This document shows positions 1-6,751 of a DNA stretch of 11,617 nt, one piece after another; the first letter of the stretch is position 1; every line of letters begins with the position of its first letter. Below the pieces are notes generated by a model, which was not told the DNA's origin, searched no databases, and saw only the letters and a list, made by a program, of their open reading frames with translations. Origin of the DNA: Sulfurimonas sp. (GTDB lineage Bacteria; Campylobacterota; Campylobacteria; Campylobacterales; Sulfurimonadaceae); contig JALWON010000397.1 in NCBI GenBank assembly GCA_027083475.1, positions 1 to 11,617 on the forward strand, given 5' to 3'. A program made the position numbers and the translations under genes.

Positions 1-106
1 AGAGAGGGGGAAACGCCTGGTCCCATTCCGAACCCAGAAGCTAAGCCCCTCTTCGCTGATAATACTGCACCTTTCAGGTGTGGAAATGTAGGTCGCTGCC
101 TAGTTT
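1..106 (+). rRNA. rrf: 5S ribosomal RNA, 3' part (5' end outside window)
   Basis: The sequence matches the bacterial 5S rRNA core, including CCCATTCCGAACCCAGAAG (22-40). The helix II arms AGAGGGG (3-9) and CCCCTCT (46-52) pair perfectly. A terminal hairpin CACCT-TTC-AGGTG lies at 68-80, followed by GGTCGCTGCCTAG. Only the 5' strand of helix I, roughly 14-16 nt, appears to be cut off by the window edge. It marks the end of an rRNA operon on the + strand. The exact 3' end (about 103-107) is estimated, because the partner strand of helix I is not visible. Confidence 0.95.
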
Positions 107-246
107 GTCTTTCTCTTTTTTATTAATTACTTTTTCCCAATTAAATTTTTATTTGTTTTGTATTTTATTTTTACTATTAAATTTACAATTTTATTTGATT
201 TTCCAAAGAATGAAGAGTGTGCTACATCGCAATGCAGCACTTGTTT
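107..246. other. AT-rich spacer between convergent 5S rRNA and purM
   Basis: About 140 bases with no credible gene. Just after the 5S a pyrimidine-rich tract with six T residues (116-121) could act as the rRNA terminator tail, but I see no strong GC-rich stem directly before it. The rest is A/T-rich DNA up to the hairpin at 219-240. A short open frame on the + strand here encodes only Phe/Leu-rich low-complexity sequence and is not believable as a gene. Confidence 0.5.
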
Positions 247-248
247 TT
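219..248. terminator. Hairpin between convergent 5S and purM, possible bidirectional terminator
   Basis: GTGCTACAT (219-227) and ATGCAGCAC (232-240) form a 9-bp stem with one A-C mismatch around the loop CGCA. On the + strand it is followed by TTGTTTTT, a terminator-like tail for transcripts leaving the rRNA operon. On the minus strand, downstream of the purM stop, the tail is less T-rich (TCTTCATTCTTTGG), so termination of purM is less certain. The position between two convergent units fits a shared terminator. Confidence 0.55.
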
Positions 249-1242
249 ATACCATTTTTACTCCGCGTTTTCCTTCTTTAATTTCACCAATTATATAACC
301 ATCAGTTTGTGAAAGCACGGTTGCAACATCTTTTTCTTCAACTACAAGTACCATTCCAACACCCATATTAAATGCTCTAAACATCTCATCTCTTTCTACA
401 TGTTCAGCCATCAATTCAAAAATAGGAAGTACTTTAATAGCATCTTTTTGCACTTCAGCCATTAAGTTCTCAGGAAGTACTCGAGGAAGGTTTTCAACAA
501 TGCCTCCACCTGTAATATGTGCCATCGCTACAATCTCATTCTTAAGTGTTTTAAATGTTTTCACATAAATATTTGTTGGTTCTAAAAGTGTTTCAATGAG
601 TGGTTTGCCATTAAAGTCATCTTCAAATTTCATCCCCATTTTTTCAAAAAGAACTTTTCTTGCAAGTGAGAAACCATTTGAATGCAATCCAGAACTTGGG
701 AGTGCTATAAGTTTATGCCCAGCACGAACAAGACTCACTCTATCCATTTCTGATTTTTCTGCAACACCTACGGCAAAACCAGCGAGATCATAATCATCTT
801 CAGAGTACATTCCTGGCATCTCAGCAGTCTCGCCACCGATAAGTGCACATTCACTGCGTTTACACCCTTCTGCAATGCCTGCGACAACATTTGTAGCATT
901 GATTACATCTAACTTTCCAGTAGCATAATAATCTAAGAAAAAAGAGGGTGTTCCAAAATTACAAAGTAGGTCATTGACACACATTGCAACTAAGTCAATA
1001 CCAACCGTATGGTGAATTCCACTGTCTATTGCGAGTTTGAGTTTTGTGCCTACTCCATCTGTTGCTGCAAGCATAACAGGCTCTTTAAAACCAGTTGGAA
1101 GTTCAAATGCACCCGCAAAAGAGCCTATGCCACCCATAACACCAGGAATTTTTGTTGCTTTGACAAGGGGTTTAATGTTTTCTACAAAACTATTTCCTGC
1201 ATCTATATCTACACCAGCATCTTTATATGATATTTGACTCAT
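247..1242 (-). CDS. purM: Phosphoribosylformylglycinamidine cyclo-ligase (AIR synthetase)
   Basis: PurM is the cytosolic enzyme that closes the imidazole ring in purine synthesis, converting FGAM and ATP to AIR. The protein has 331 residues, close to the usual 340-350. Family motifs are present: ATDGVGTK (60-67), GIDLVAMCVND (81-91) and GGETAEMPG (136-144), with a glycine-rich GVMGGIGSFAG segment near 34-44. The C-terminal ATP-binding half contains the expected AHITGGGIVENLPRVLP segment. The start is ATG at 1240-1242, preceded by GGAG about 8 nt upstream, which lies inside the last codons of the DUF2892 gene. That gene stops 1 nt before purM, so the two are probably co-transcribed and translationally coupled. 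It ends TAA facing the 5S rRNA gene. Identification is secure. Confidence 0.97.
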   Translation of the reverse strand: MSQISYKDAGVDIDAGNSFVENIKPLVKATKIPGVMGGIGSFAGAFELPTGFKEPVMLAATDGVGTKLKLAIDSGIHHTVGIDLVAMCVNDLLCNFGTPSFFLDYYATGKLDVINATNVVAGIAEGCKRSECALIGGETAEMPGMYSEDDYDLAGFAVGVAEKSEMDRVSLVRAGHKLIALPSSGLHSNGFSLARKVLFEKMGMKFEDDFNGKPLIETLLEPTNIYVKTFKTLKNEIVAMAHITGGGIVENLPRVLPENLMAEVQKDAIKVLPIFELMAEHVERDEMFRAFNMGVGMVLVVEEKDVATVLSQTDGYIIGEIKEGKRGVKMV

Positions 1243-1243
1243 T

Positions 1244-1447
1244 TTACAGCTCCGGCAGATTATTTTGAGGGAGGTCGCATTTTTTTGTAATAATACATAA
1301 TGGACAAAAATTTGTAAGACCAGCTATAAGAGGAACTACACCTAAATAAAACCATGCAATTCCTGTAAAGAATCCTACTGCAATCAGGACGAGTCCTACA
1401 ACAATTCTTATAGGTCTACATATTTTTCTAATTTTGTTTACATCCAT
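1244..1447 (-). CDS. Small DUF2892 (YgaP-like) inner-membrane protein
   Basis: A 67-residue protein with two likely membrane segments, about residues 13-29 and 31-48, after a basic N-terminus (KIRKICRPIR). This is the DUF2892 pattern, including the family-like FCPLC motif (47-51) after the second helix. Further cysteines lie at about 9 and 57. DUF2892 occurs alone or fused to rhodanese domains (as in YgaP); its role is not well defined, and no enzyme activity can be assigned here. The start ATG has AAAGG about 8 nt upstream and a TATAAT box 35-40 nt upstream. It is the first gene of a two-gene unit with purM, whose ribosome-binding site lies inside its 3' end. Confident on family, not on function. 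Confidence 0.85.
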   Translation of the reverse strand: MDVNKIRKICRPIRIVVGLVLIAVGFFTGIAWFYLGVVPLIAGLTNFCPLCIITKKCDLPQNNLPEL

Positions 1448-1481
1448 CTTTTTACCTTTAAGTTTTTATAAATATTGTGTA

Positions 1482-1487
1482 ATTATA
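1482..1487 (-). promoter_or_regulatory. Likely -10 box of the DUF2892-purM promoter
   Basis: On the minus strand this is a perfect TATAAT in an A/T-rich context. A transcript starting about 7 nt downstream would have a leader of roughly 28 nt before the DUF2892 ATG. No clear TTGACA is seen upstream, which is normal for the main sigma factor of Campylobacterota. Confidence 0.6.
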
Positions 1488-1519
1488 GCTACATTAAGTA
1501 AAATTAATCCAAAAGTGGA

Positions 1520-1541
1520 TAGAATCGCGCTAATAAAAGGA
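1520..1541 (+). promoter_or_regulatory. Likely -10 box and ribosome-binding site for the speE-like/coaE/dapF operon
   Basis: TAGAAT (1520-1525) matches the -10 consensus at five of six positions. It is followed by AAGGA at 1537-1541, 10 nt before the ATG at 1552. The leader would be about 20 nt. This promoter is divergent from the one at 1482-1487, and the two -10 boxes are only about 32 bp apart, so the two units could influence each other. Confidence 0.5.
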
Positions 1542-1551
1542 AAGATTAATT

Positions 1552-2097
1552 ATGAAAGATTTTATCTATAATGAGATGATGGTGCATACACCATTATGTA
1601 CAAACAAAAACCCTGAAAATATTCTGATTGTCAGCGATGATGCTGCAGGACTTATAGCACAAGTGCAAAAGCATGAGAGTGTCTCTTGTGATGTTATTTC
1701 GGCAAATATGAATGCACTTCGTGAGTTGAAAGATGCCGCTTATGATGTTGTGATTTCTGAAATGGAGTCAGATGCTGCAGTATTAGCCCATTATAATCGC
1801 ATTTTAAAAGAAGATGGACTCCTTGTGAGCACCCATGCTCCACTTGATGATATTGATGCCAATACAAAAATGATGGAAGTTTTAGCAAAATATACAAAAA
1901 TCATTATGCCCTTTGCTATAGGCAATGGGCAAACTGCACTTCTCGCATCAAAAGAGTATCACCCAACGGCTGATATTATTTTACACCGTGCAGATATGCT
2001 GGATGATTTGGAGTACTATAACTGTGATGTACACCCTGCTGCATTTGCTATGGGAAACAATGTACGTAAGGACTATTTAGGTGTTATTAAAAACTAA
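1552..2097 (+). CDS. SpeE-like (spermidine synthase family) protein, short and degenerate
   Basis: A 181-residue protein resembling the methyltransferase-fold part of the divergent epsilonproteobacterial SpeE. The C-terminal YYNCDVHPAAFA (155-166) fits the end of that family, and FIYNEMMVHTPLCT (4-17) fits the segment before the nucleotide-binding loop. The N-terminal beta domain of about 50-75 residues is absent; a TAA at 1534-1536 closes the frame, so no longer start exists. The usual GGGDGG loop is VSDDAAG (27-33), and the catalytic Asp region reads VVISEMESD (66-74) instead of a D..D pattern. Spermidine synthase activity is therefore doubtful; a structural or regulatory remnant is possible. 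It is first in an operon with coaE, overlapping it by one base (TAATG). Confidence 0.75.
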   Translation: MKDFIYNEMMVHTPLCTNKNPENILIVSDDAAGLIAQVQKHESVSCDVISANMNALRELKDAAYDVVISEMESDAAVLAHYNRILKEDGLLVSTHAPLDDIDANTKMMEVLAKYTKIIMPFAIGNGQTALLASKEYHPTADIILHRADMLDDLEYYNCDVHPAAFAMGNNVRKDYLGVIKN

Positions 2098-2690
2098 TGG
2101 CCTATGAGTATGCTATTGCATTGACAGGGAGTATTGCTACTGGAAAAAGTACAGTAGCTTCACTTTTATTGCTCAATGGTATGCGAGTCATAGATGCCGA
2201 TACAATTTCTCATGAAATTTTGGATGCTTCGGTGGCTTGGGTTGAAGATACTTTTGGCAAAGAGTTTTTAAAGTTTTCAAAAGTCAATCGTGCCAAGTTA
2301 GGAGAACTTATTTTTTCTAATGCAGAGGCAAAAAAAACTTTAGAAGCATATTTGCATCCAAAGATAAAAGCTGAGATTGAAAAACGCAGCGAAAAACAAG
2401 ATAGACTGAAATTCCCTTATCTTATAGATATCCCACTCTTTTTTGAAAATAACAATTACGATATTAAAGAGAGTGTAGTAGTTTTTACACCTTCTCAAGT
2501 GCAACTTGAACGTTTTATGAAACGCAATGGCTACTCCAAAGAGGAGTCTTTAAAAAGAATAGCAACACAGTTACCTATAGAAGAGAAACGTGCCCGTGCC
2601 ACTTGGGTGATTGATAATTCAAAAGATTTGAAACATTTACAGGATGAGTGTGAGCGATTTGTTGAAAAAATTAAGGAGAAATACCTATGA
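2097..2690 (+). CDS. coaE: Dephospho-CoA kinase
   Basis: CoaE performs the last step of coenzyme A synthesis in the cytosol, phosphorylating dephospho-CoA at the 3' hydroxyl with ATP. The protein has 197 residues, the normal size. The P-loop GSIATGKST is at 11-19 and the conserved DAD is at 33-35. The HPKI segment (near residue 83) and the PLFFE substrate region lie in the middle. The C-terminal IATQLPIEEKRARATWVIDN matches the family's Q..I..K...A..VI.N signature. Its ATG overlaps the stop of the SpeE-like gene (TAATG) and no good Shine-Dalgarno is visible, suggesting coupled translation. Its own stop overlaps the start of dapF by 4 bases (ATGA). Confidence 0.95.
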   Translation: MAYEYAIALTGSIATGKSTVASLLLLNGMRVIDADTISHEILDASVAWVEDTFGKEFLKFSKVNRAKLGELIFSNAEAKKTLEAYLHPKIKAEIEKRSEKQDRLKFPYLIDIPLFFENNNYDIKESVVVFTPSQVQLERFMKRNGYSKEESLKRIATQLPIEEKRARATWVIDNSKDLKHLQDECERFVEKIKEKYL

Positions 2691-3451
2691 AAGTAGCAAA
2701 ATACAGTGCAAATGGGAATGATTTTGTTCTTTTTACTTCTGATAGAAAAGAAGATAGAACAGAACTTGCAAAAACACTCTGTCACCGTCACAATGGCATA
2801 GGGGCGGATGGTTTGATTGTTGTTGTACCGCATGAACAGTATGACTTTGAGTGGCAGTTTTATAATGCTGATGGAAGTCATGCAGATATGTGTGGGAATG
2901 GGAGTCGTGCATGTGCACACTATGCATACACACATAAGCTTGCACCTCAAGAGATGCAGTTTTTAACAGGGGCAGGGGTTATAAATGCAAGAGTTGAAGA
3001 GGGAGATAAAAAAAGTGCTATGGTGTTAAGTGAGCTTACTCCTCCAGAGATTATAGACACAAGCATAGAGTACAATGGAAAGTCATGGTGGCTCATTAAC
3101 ACGGGTGTGCCACACTTAGTAAGATTTACTGATAATATCGAAGAGTTTAGTGTTGAAGAGGCACGAGAGTTGCGTTATAAGTATAACGCTAACGTGAATA
3201 ACATGGCGTTAGTTGGTGAGAACCTTCGAGTACGTACTTATGAACGCGGTGTTGAAGATGAGACACTCGCTTGTGGTACAGGGATGGCTGCTTGTTTTTA
3301 TAGAGCATTCCAAGAGAAGAGAGTGAGTGAACATATAGAAGTCTATCCAACAAGTGGTGAGACACTCTACCTAGGAGTGAATGAGAGAACAATTACTTTT
3401 ATGGGAGAGGTGGTAAATACCTTTAATACAGAGTGGGAAGCTCAGGCTTAA
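2687..3451 (+). CDS. dapF: Diaminopimelate epimerase
   Basis: DapF converts LL- to meso-diaminopimelate, the precursor of lysine and of the peptidoglycan cross-link. It has 254 residues, slightly shorter than the 274 of E. coli. Both catalytic cysteines are visible: C69 in MCGNGSRAC and C196 in ACGTGMAAC. The N-terminal YSANGNDFV and the GIGADGL segment (37-43) are also typical. The start ATG at 2687 has a strong AAGGAG 8 nt upstream (2673-2678) inside the end of coaE, and ATGA overlaps the coaE stop. It is the last gene of the operon; its TAA shares a TTAA tetranucleotide with the stop of the opposing prfA. Confidence 0.97.
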   Translation: MKVAKYSANGNDFVLFTSDRKEDRTELAKTLCHRHNGIGADGLIVVVPHEQYDFEWQFYNADGSHADMCGNGSRACAHYAYTHKLAPQEMQFLTGAGVINARVEEGDKKSAMVLSELTPPEIIDTSIEYNGKSWWLINTGVPHLVRFTDNIEEFSVEEARELRYKYNANVNNMALVGENLRVRTYERGVEDETLACGTGMAACFYRAFQEKRVSEHIEVYPTSGETLYLGVNERTITFMGEVVNTFNTEWEAQA

Positions 3452-4515
3452 AGCCCAGCTGCTTCTACTATTTTTGCTTGATTATCGGCGATAAGTGGTT
3501 CAATCACTTCATCTAAAAGTCCACCACTCATAATCTCATTGAGGCGATAGAGTGTGAGGTTGATTCTATGGTCGCTCATACGGTTTTGTGGGTAGTTATA
3601 GGTTCTAATGCGTCCACTTCTGTCCCCTGTGCCTACTTGGGCAGCACGTTCAGCCGCATTTTCTGACTGTTGCTCTTGCATCTCTAAATCATAGAGTCTT
3701 GCCTTAAGTACTTTCATCGCTTTTTCTTTATTTTTGTGTTGCGATTTTTGATCTTGGTTTGTTACAACAAGTCCTGAAGGGAGGTGAGTAATTCTGACTG
3801 CGGAGTCCGTTGTATTGACTGATTGTCCCCCACATCCAGAAGATCGCATGACATCAATTTTAAGATCATTTTCATTGATTTGTATCTCAACATCATCCAC
3901 TTCAGCCATAACAGCAACGGTAATTGCAGAGGTATGGACACGCCCTTGTGACTCTGTAGTTGGAACACGCTGTACCCTGTGTGTGCCTCCTTCATATTTT
4001 AAGCGGCTATAGACTTGCTCCCCTTTAATGAGGGCAGTGACCTCTTTGTAGCCACCTGCTTCAGAAGGAGAAGTTGAGATAAGTTCAATTTTCCAGCCTC
4101 GAAGATCTGCATAGCGAGTATAAGCATCAAATAAATCGCCTACAAAAATAGCAGCTTCATCACCACCCGCTCCAGCACGAAGTTCTACAATGATATTTCT
4201 GTCATCATTGGGGTCTTTTGGGAGGAGGAGTAGCTTAATCTCTTCTTCGATTAATGGTTTTTGAGGCTCTAGTTCTTTGAGTTCCTCTTTTGCCATCTCA
4301 CCCATTTCATCATCACTGAGCATCTCTTTGGTATCAGCAATATCTTGTATGAGTGTTTGGTACTCTTTTGCTTTTTCAACAATTGGTAGAAGATTGGATT
4401 GTTCTTTAGAGAGTTCTGTCATACGCTTGATGTCAGAAGTGATGTCAGGTGAACTTAGCAGTTCGCTAAGTTCATTGTAGCGGGTGATAAACGGTGTTAG
4501 TTTATCTGCTAGCAT
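3448..4515 (-). CDS. prfA: Peptide chain release factor 1
   Basis: RF1 reads UAA and UAG in the ribosomal A site and triggers peptidyl-tRNA hydrolysis. It has 355 residues, the normal length. The peptidyl-transferase motif GGQ is at 229-231 within SSGCGGQSVN. The stop-codon-reading tripeptide PxT is PTT (185-187) in RVPTTESQGRVHTS, which marks RF1 rather than RF2 (SPF). RAGAGGDEA (113-121) is also characteristic. There is no in-frame programmed frameshift, as expected for RF1. It follows rpsT by 15 nt on the minus strand. No strong Shine-Dalgarno precedes its ATG, which lies in a small hairpin. The 3' end overlaps dapF by 4 bp. Confidence 0.98.
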   Translation of the reverse strand: MLADKLTPFITRYNELSELLSSPDITSDIKRMTELSKEQSNLLPIVEKAKEYQTLIQDIADTKEMLSDDEMGEMAKEELKELEPQKPLIEEEIKLLLLPKDPNDDRNIIVELRAGAGGDEAAIFVGDLFDAYTRYADLRGWKIELISTSPSEAGGYKEVTALIKGEQVYSRLKYEGGTHRVQRVPTTESQGRVHTSAITVAVMAEVDDVEIQINENDLKIDVMRSSGCGGQSVNTTDSAVRITHLPSGLVVTNQDQKSQHKNKEKAMKVLKARLYDLEMQEQQSENAAERAAQVGTGDRSGRIRTYNYPQNRMSDHRINLTLYRLNEIMSGGLLDEVIEPLIADNQAKIVEAAGL

Positions 4516-4526
4516 AATAGTATGCT
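4511..4526 (-). promoter_or_regulatory. Hairpin holding the prfA start codon
   Basis: On the minus strand AGCATA-CTAT-TATGCT is a perfect 6-bp stem with a 4-nt loop; the prfA ATG is inside the 3' arm. The rpsT stop codon lies just upstream at 4531-4533. A TATAAT spans that stop (complement of 4530-4535) and might be an internal promoter, though the leader would be only about 8 nt. Both readings are from sequence alone. Confidence 0.35.
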
Positions 4527-4530
4527 CTGA

Positions 4531-4791
4531 TTATATTGCGTTTACAGATTTATGTAGACGACTAACTTTTCTAGCTGCAGTAGCTTTTTTCAAAATACCT
4601 TTACTTACAAATTTGTGAATTTGTTGGTTAGCAACTTTAAATGCTGCAGTAGCTTCTTCTTTATTTCCTGCTTCTACTGCAGAAGTTACATCTTTAACGA
4701 TATTTTTAAGACGAGTTCTGTAAAAACGATTACGCTCTGTACGAACGATTGTTTGACGAATTCTCTTAATCGATGACTTGTGATTTGCCAT
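4531..4791 (-). CDS. rpsT: Small ribosomal subunit protein S20
   Basis: S20 is a helical protein binding 16S rRNA early in 30S assembly. The protein has 86 residues, the usual size, and is very basic. The N-terminus MANHKSSIKRIRQ and the C-terminal KGILKKATAARKVSRLHK are strongly typical of the family. The ATG at 4789-4791 is preceded by AAGGA (complement of 4800-4804) with 8 nt spacing. It is the first gene of a two-gene unit with prfA and divergent from glmM; from memory this order also occurs in Helicobacter pylori. Confidence 0.97.
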   Translation of the reverse strand: MANHKSSIKRIRQTIVRTERNRFYRTRLKNIVKDVTSAVEAGNKEEATAAFKVANQQIHKFVSKGILKKATAARKVSRLHKSVNAI

Positions 4792-4823
4792 GTAATGAGT
4801 CCTTTTTGGAATTTAAGTGCGAA

Positions 4824-4829
4824 ATAATA
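4824..4829 (-). promoter_or_regulatory. Likely -10 box of the rpsT-prfA promoter
   Basis: TATTAT on the minus strand, about 32 nt before the rpsT start codon, in an A/T-rich stretch with T/A runs upstream. It matches the -10 consensus at five of six positions. No -35 box is evident. The assignment rests on position and consensus only. Confidence 0.45.
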
Positions 4830-4863
4830 GCTTAAAAATAATTAAAATTAAGTTAAAGAGTGC

Positions 4864-4891
4864 TAAGATATGCTAATTTAACTATTGGGGA
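4864..4891 (+). promoter_or_regulatory. Likely -10 region and ribosome-binding site of glmM
   Basis: TAAGAT (4864-4869) and the overlapping TATGCT (4869-4874) are both possible -10 boxes; I cannot choose between them. GGGGA (4887-4891) lies 6 nt before the glmM ATG and is a good Shine-Dalgarno. The region is divergent from the rpsT promoter about 40 bp away. Confidence 0.4.
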
Positions 4892-4897
4892 TGCAAA

Positions 4898-6241
4898 ATG
4901 GCACAATTATTTGGTACAGATGGAGTACGTGGTCAAGCGGGAACTTTTTTAACAGCAGAACTTGCAATGCGAGTTGCAATGGCAGCAGGGATTTACTTTA
5001 AGCAACACTCAAAAACAAAGAAAATTTTGGTTGGGAAAGATACCCGTATTAGTGGGTATATGATTGAAAATGCAATTGTAAGCGGATTGACTGCGGTGGG
5101 GTATGATGTTGTGCAAATTGGTCCTATGCCTACTCCTGCTATTGCGTTTATTACAGAAAATATGCGTTGTGATGCGGGGATTATGATCAGTGCTTCACAT
5201 AACTCTTTTGAAGATAACGGGATTAAGTTCTTTGATGCTCATGGGGATAAACTCAATGAAGATGTAGAGCTTGCTATTGAGAAGATATATTTTGATGAGA
5301 GCACAATCCGTTTCACACAAGAGACCTTTAAAGAGATTGGGCGATCTAAGCGTATTGAAGATGTGATTGGACGCTATATTGTAAATTTAAAAAATTCATT
5401 CCCACTCAATCTCACACTCCAAGGTATGCGCATTGTTTTAGATACAGCACATGGTGCAGGGCATAAAGTTGGACCTACTGTTCTTGAAGAGTTAGGGGCA
5501 GATTTGATTGTGATTAACAATAAACCAAATGGCTACAACATTAACGAAGATTGCGGGGCTTTGCATACGAAAGATTTAGAAGGAAGTGTGCTTAAATACC
5601 GTGCTGATATTGGAATTGCACTCGATGGCGATGCCGATAGATTGATTGTTGTTGATGAAAAAGGGCAGGTTGTTGATGGCGATCAAATTTTAGGGGCTTT
5701 GGCTGTTGCTTTAAATAAAAAAGGCACACTAAAAGGCAAAGGAATGGTTGCGACAGTGATGAGTAACCAAGGATTAGAAGATTATCTCTCAGCCAATAAA
5801 TTGACACTGCATCGTTCAAATGTTGGTGATAAAAATGTTCTTGATGTGATGAAAAAGAAAAAGATTAACTTTGGTGGGGAGCAGAGTGGTCATATTATTT
5901 TGCATGATTATGCAAAAACAGGGGATGGACTGATGAGTGCTTTGCAAGTTTTTGCACTCGTATTGGAGTCAAACAAACCAGCTTCAGAAGTGTTGCGTCC
6001 ATTTGAATTGTACCCACAAAAACTTGTGAATTTAAAAGTGCAAACAAAAAAACCTTTAGAATCCATTGAGGGCTTAGATGCAATCTTGAAAAAATTAGAT
6101 GCAGATAATATCCGTCACCTTATTCGTTATTCGGGTACAGAAAACAAGCTTCGTATTTTACTTGAGGCAAAAGATGCTATCAAAATGAATCTTGCGATGG
6201 AAGAGTTAGAAAAGTTTTTGAAAAAAGCACTTGATGATTAA
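4898..6241 (+). CDS. glmM: Phosphoglucosamine mutase
   Basis: GlmM interconverts glucosamine-6-phosphate and glucosamine-1-phosphate on the route to UDP-N-acetylglucosamine for peptidoglycan and LPS. It has 447 residues, the normal length. The phosphorylated serine is S100 in MISASHNSFEDNG. The metal loop DGDADR is at 243-248, the sugar-binding GGEQSGH at 326-332, and the phosphate-binding RYSGTENKLR at 410-419. The N-terminal LFGTDGVRG is also diagnostic and separates it from other hexose phosphate mutases. It overlaps lspA by 8 bp and probably forms an operon with it. Confidence 0.98.
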   Translation: MAQLFGTDGVRGQAGTFLTAELAMRVAMAAGIYFKQHSKTKKILVGKDTRISGYMIENAIVSGLTAVGYDVVQIGPMPTPAIAFITENMRCDAGIMISASHNSFEDNGIKFFDAHGDKLNEDVELAIEKIYFDESTIRFTQETFKEIGRSKRIEDVIGRYIVNLKNSFPLNLTLQGMRIVLDTAHGAGHKVGPTVLEELGADLIVINNKPNGYNINEDCGALHTKDLEGSVLKYRADIGIALDGDADRLIVVDEKGQVVDGDQILGALAVALNKKGTLKGKGMVATVMSNQGLEDYLSANKLTLHRSNVGDKNVLDVMKKKKINFGGEQSGHIILHDYAKTGDGLMSALQVFALVLESNKPASEVLRPFELYPQKLVNLKVQTKKPLESIEGLDAILKKLDADNIRHLIRYSGTENKLRILLEAKDAIKMNLAMEELEKFLKKALDD

Positions 6242-6689
6242 TCATAATCTGCGTTTATCTGCCATTTTGCTTTTTGCTTTGGCAGGTGTGTTTATCATTG
6301 ATCAAAATATAAAAACCCTCTTTGTTGAAGGCTTTCGGTATTATACGGAGTGTATTGATCTCATTCTTGTTTACAACAAGGGTGTTGCATTTTCAATGTT
6401 TGCTTTTTTAGCAGAGTATCTCAAATACATACAACTACTTCTTGTGGGCGGTGTGTTAGCCTATGTTTTTTATTTACAAAAAATTTGCTATGCCTTTCCT
6501 GCGGGACTGTTACTTGGGGGTGCCTTTTCTAACATTTACGACCGCTTTATTCGTGAGGGTGTTGTCGATATGGTCTATTGGCACTGTGGTTTTGATTTTG
6601 CTGTATTTAATTTTGCAGATGTGATGATAGATATAGCTGTCGTATGGCTACTTTTGCTCAATTTTACATCCAATTCTTGTAAAAATTAA
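6234..6689 (+). CDS. lspA: Lipoprotein signal peptidase (signal peptidase II)
   Basis: LspA cleaves the signal peptide of diacylated prolipoproteins in the inner membrane. Numbering from the ATG at 6234 (151 residues), four hydrophobic segments are visible at about 8-24, 64-81, 86-99 and 128-143. The two catalytic aspartates are D112 in EGVVDMVYW and D129 in FNFADVMID. The conserved YNKGVAFSMF (47-56) and GGAFSNIYDR (95-104) are present. A TTG at 6231 directly before the ATG could also serve as start. The gene begins inside the end of glmM with no clear Shine-Dalgarno, so translation is probably coupled. No obvious terminator follows. Confidence 0.95.
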   Translation: MINHNLRLSAILLFALAGVFIIDQNIKTLFVEGFRYYTECIDLILVYNKGVAFSMFAFLAEYLKYIQLLLVGGVLAYVFYLQKICYAFPAGLLLGGAFSNIYDRFIREGVVDMVYWHCGFDFAVFNFADVMIDIAVVWLLLLNFTSNSCKN

Positions 6690-6701
6690 GCACTTTTTTG
6701 G

Positions 6702-6746
6702 TATTATTGCCCAAAATAATAGTGGTATCACTCACAGATAAAAGGA
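6702..6746 (+). promoter_or_regulatory. Likely promoter and ribosome-binding site of the tig operon
   Basis: TATTAT (6702-6707) is a plausible -10 box, giving a leader of about 38 nt. AAGGA at 6742-6746 is a good Shine-Dalgarno 5 nt before the tig ATG. TATTATT (6702-6708) can pair with AATAATA (6715-6721), but this all-A/T stem has no T tail, so it is not called a terminator. The 62-nt gap after lspA supports a new transcription unit here. Confidence 0.4.
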
Positions 6747-6751
6747 CATAG

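Noticed and set aside
78..281. A small Phe/Leu-rich open frame on the + strand starting within the 5S rRNA
   Set aside because: It overlaps the rRNA and the purM end, has no ribosome-binding site, and its hydrophobic look comes from T-rich spacer DNA.
2531..2950. A 139-codon minus-strand frame across the coaE/dapF junction
   Set aside because: Both underlying genes carry full family motifs; the antisense product is rich in Cys, Ile and Thr with no family resemblance.
6702..6721. A/T-only inverted repeat TATTATT/AATAATA after lspA as a terminator
   Set aside because: The stem has no G-C pairs and no T tract follows; a -10 box for tig explains TATTAT better.
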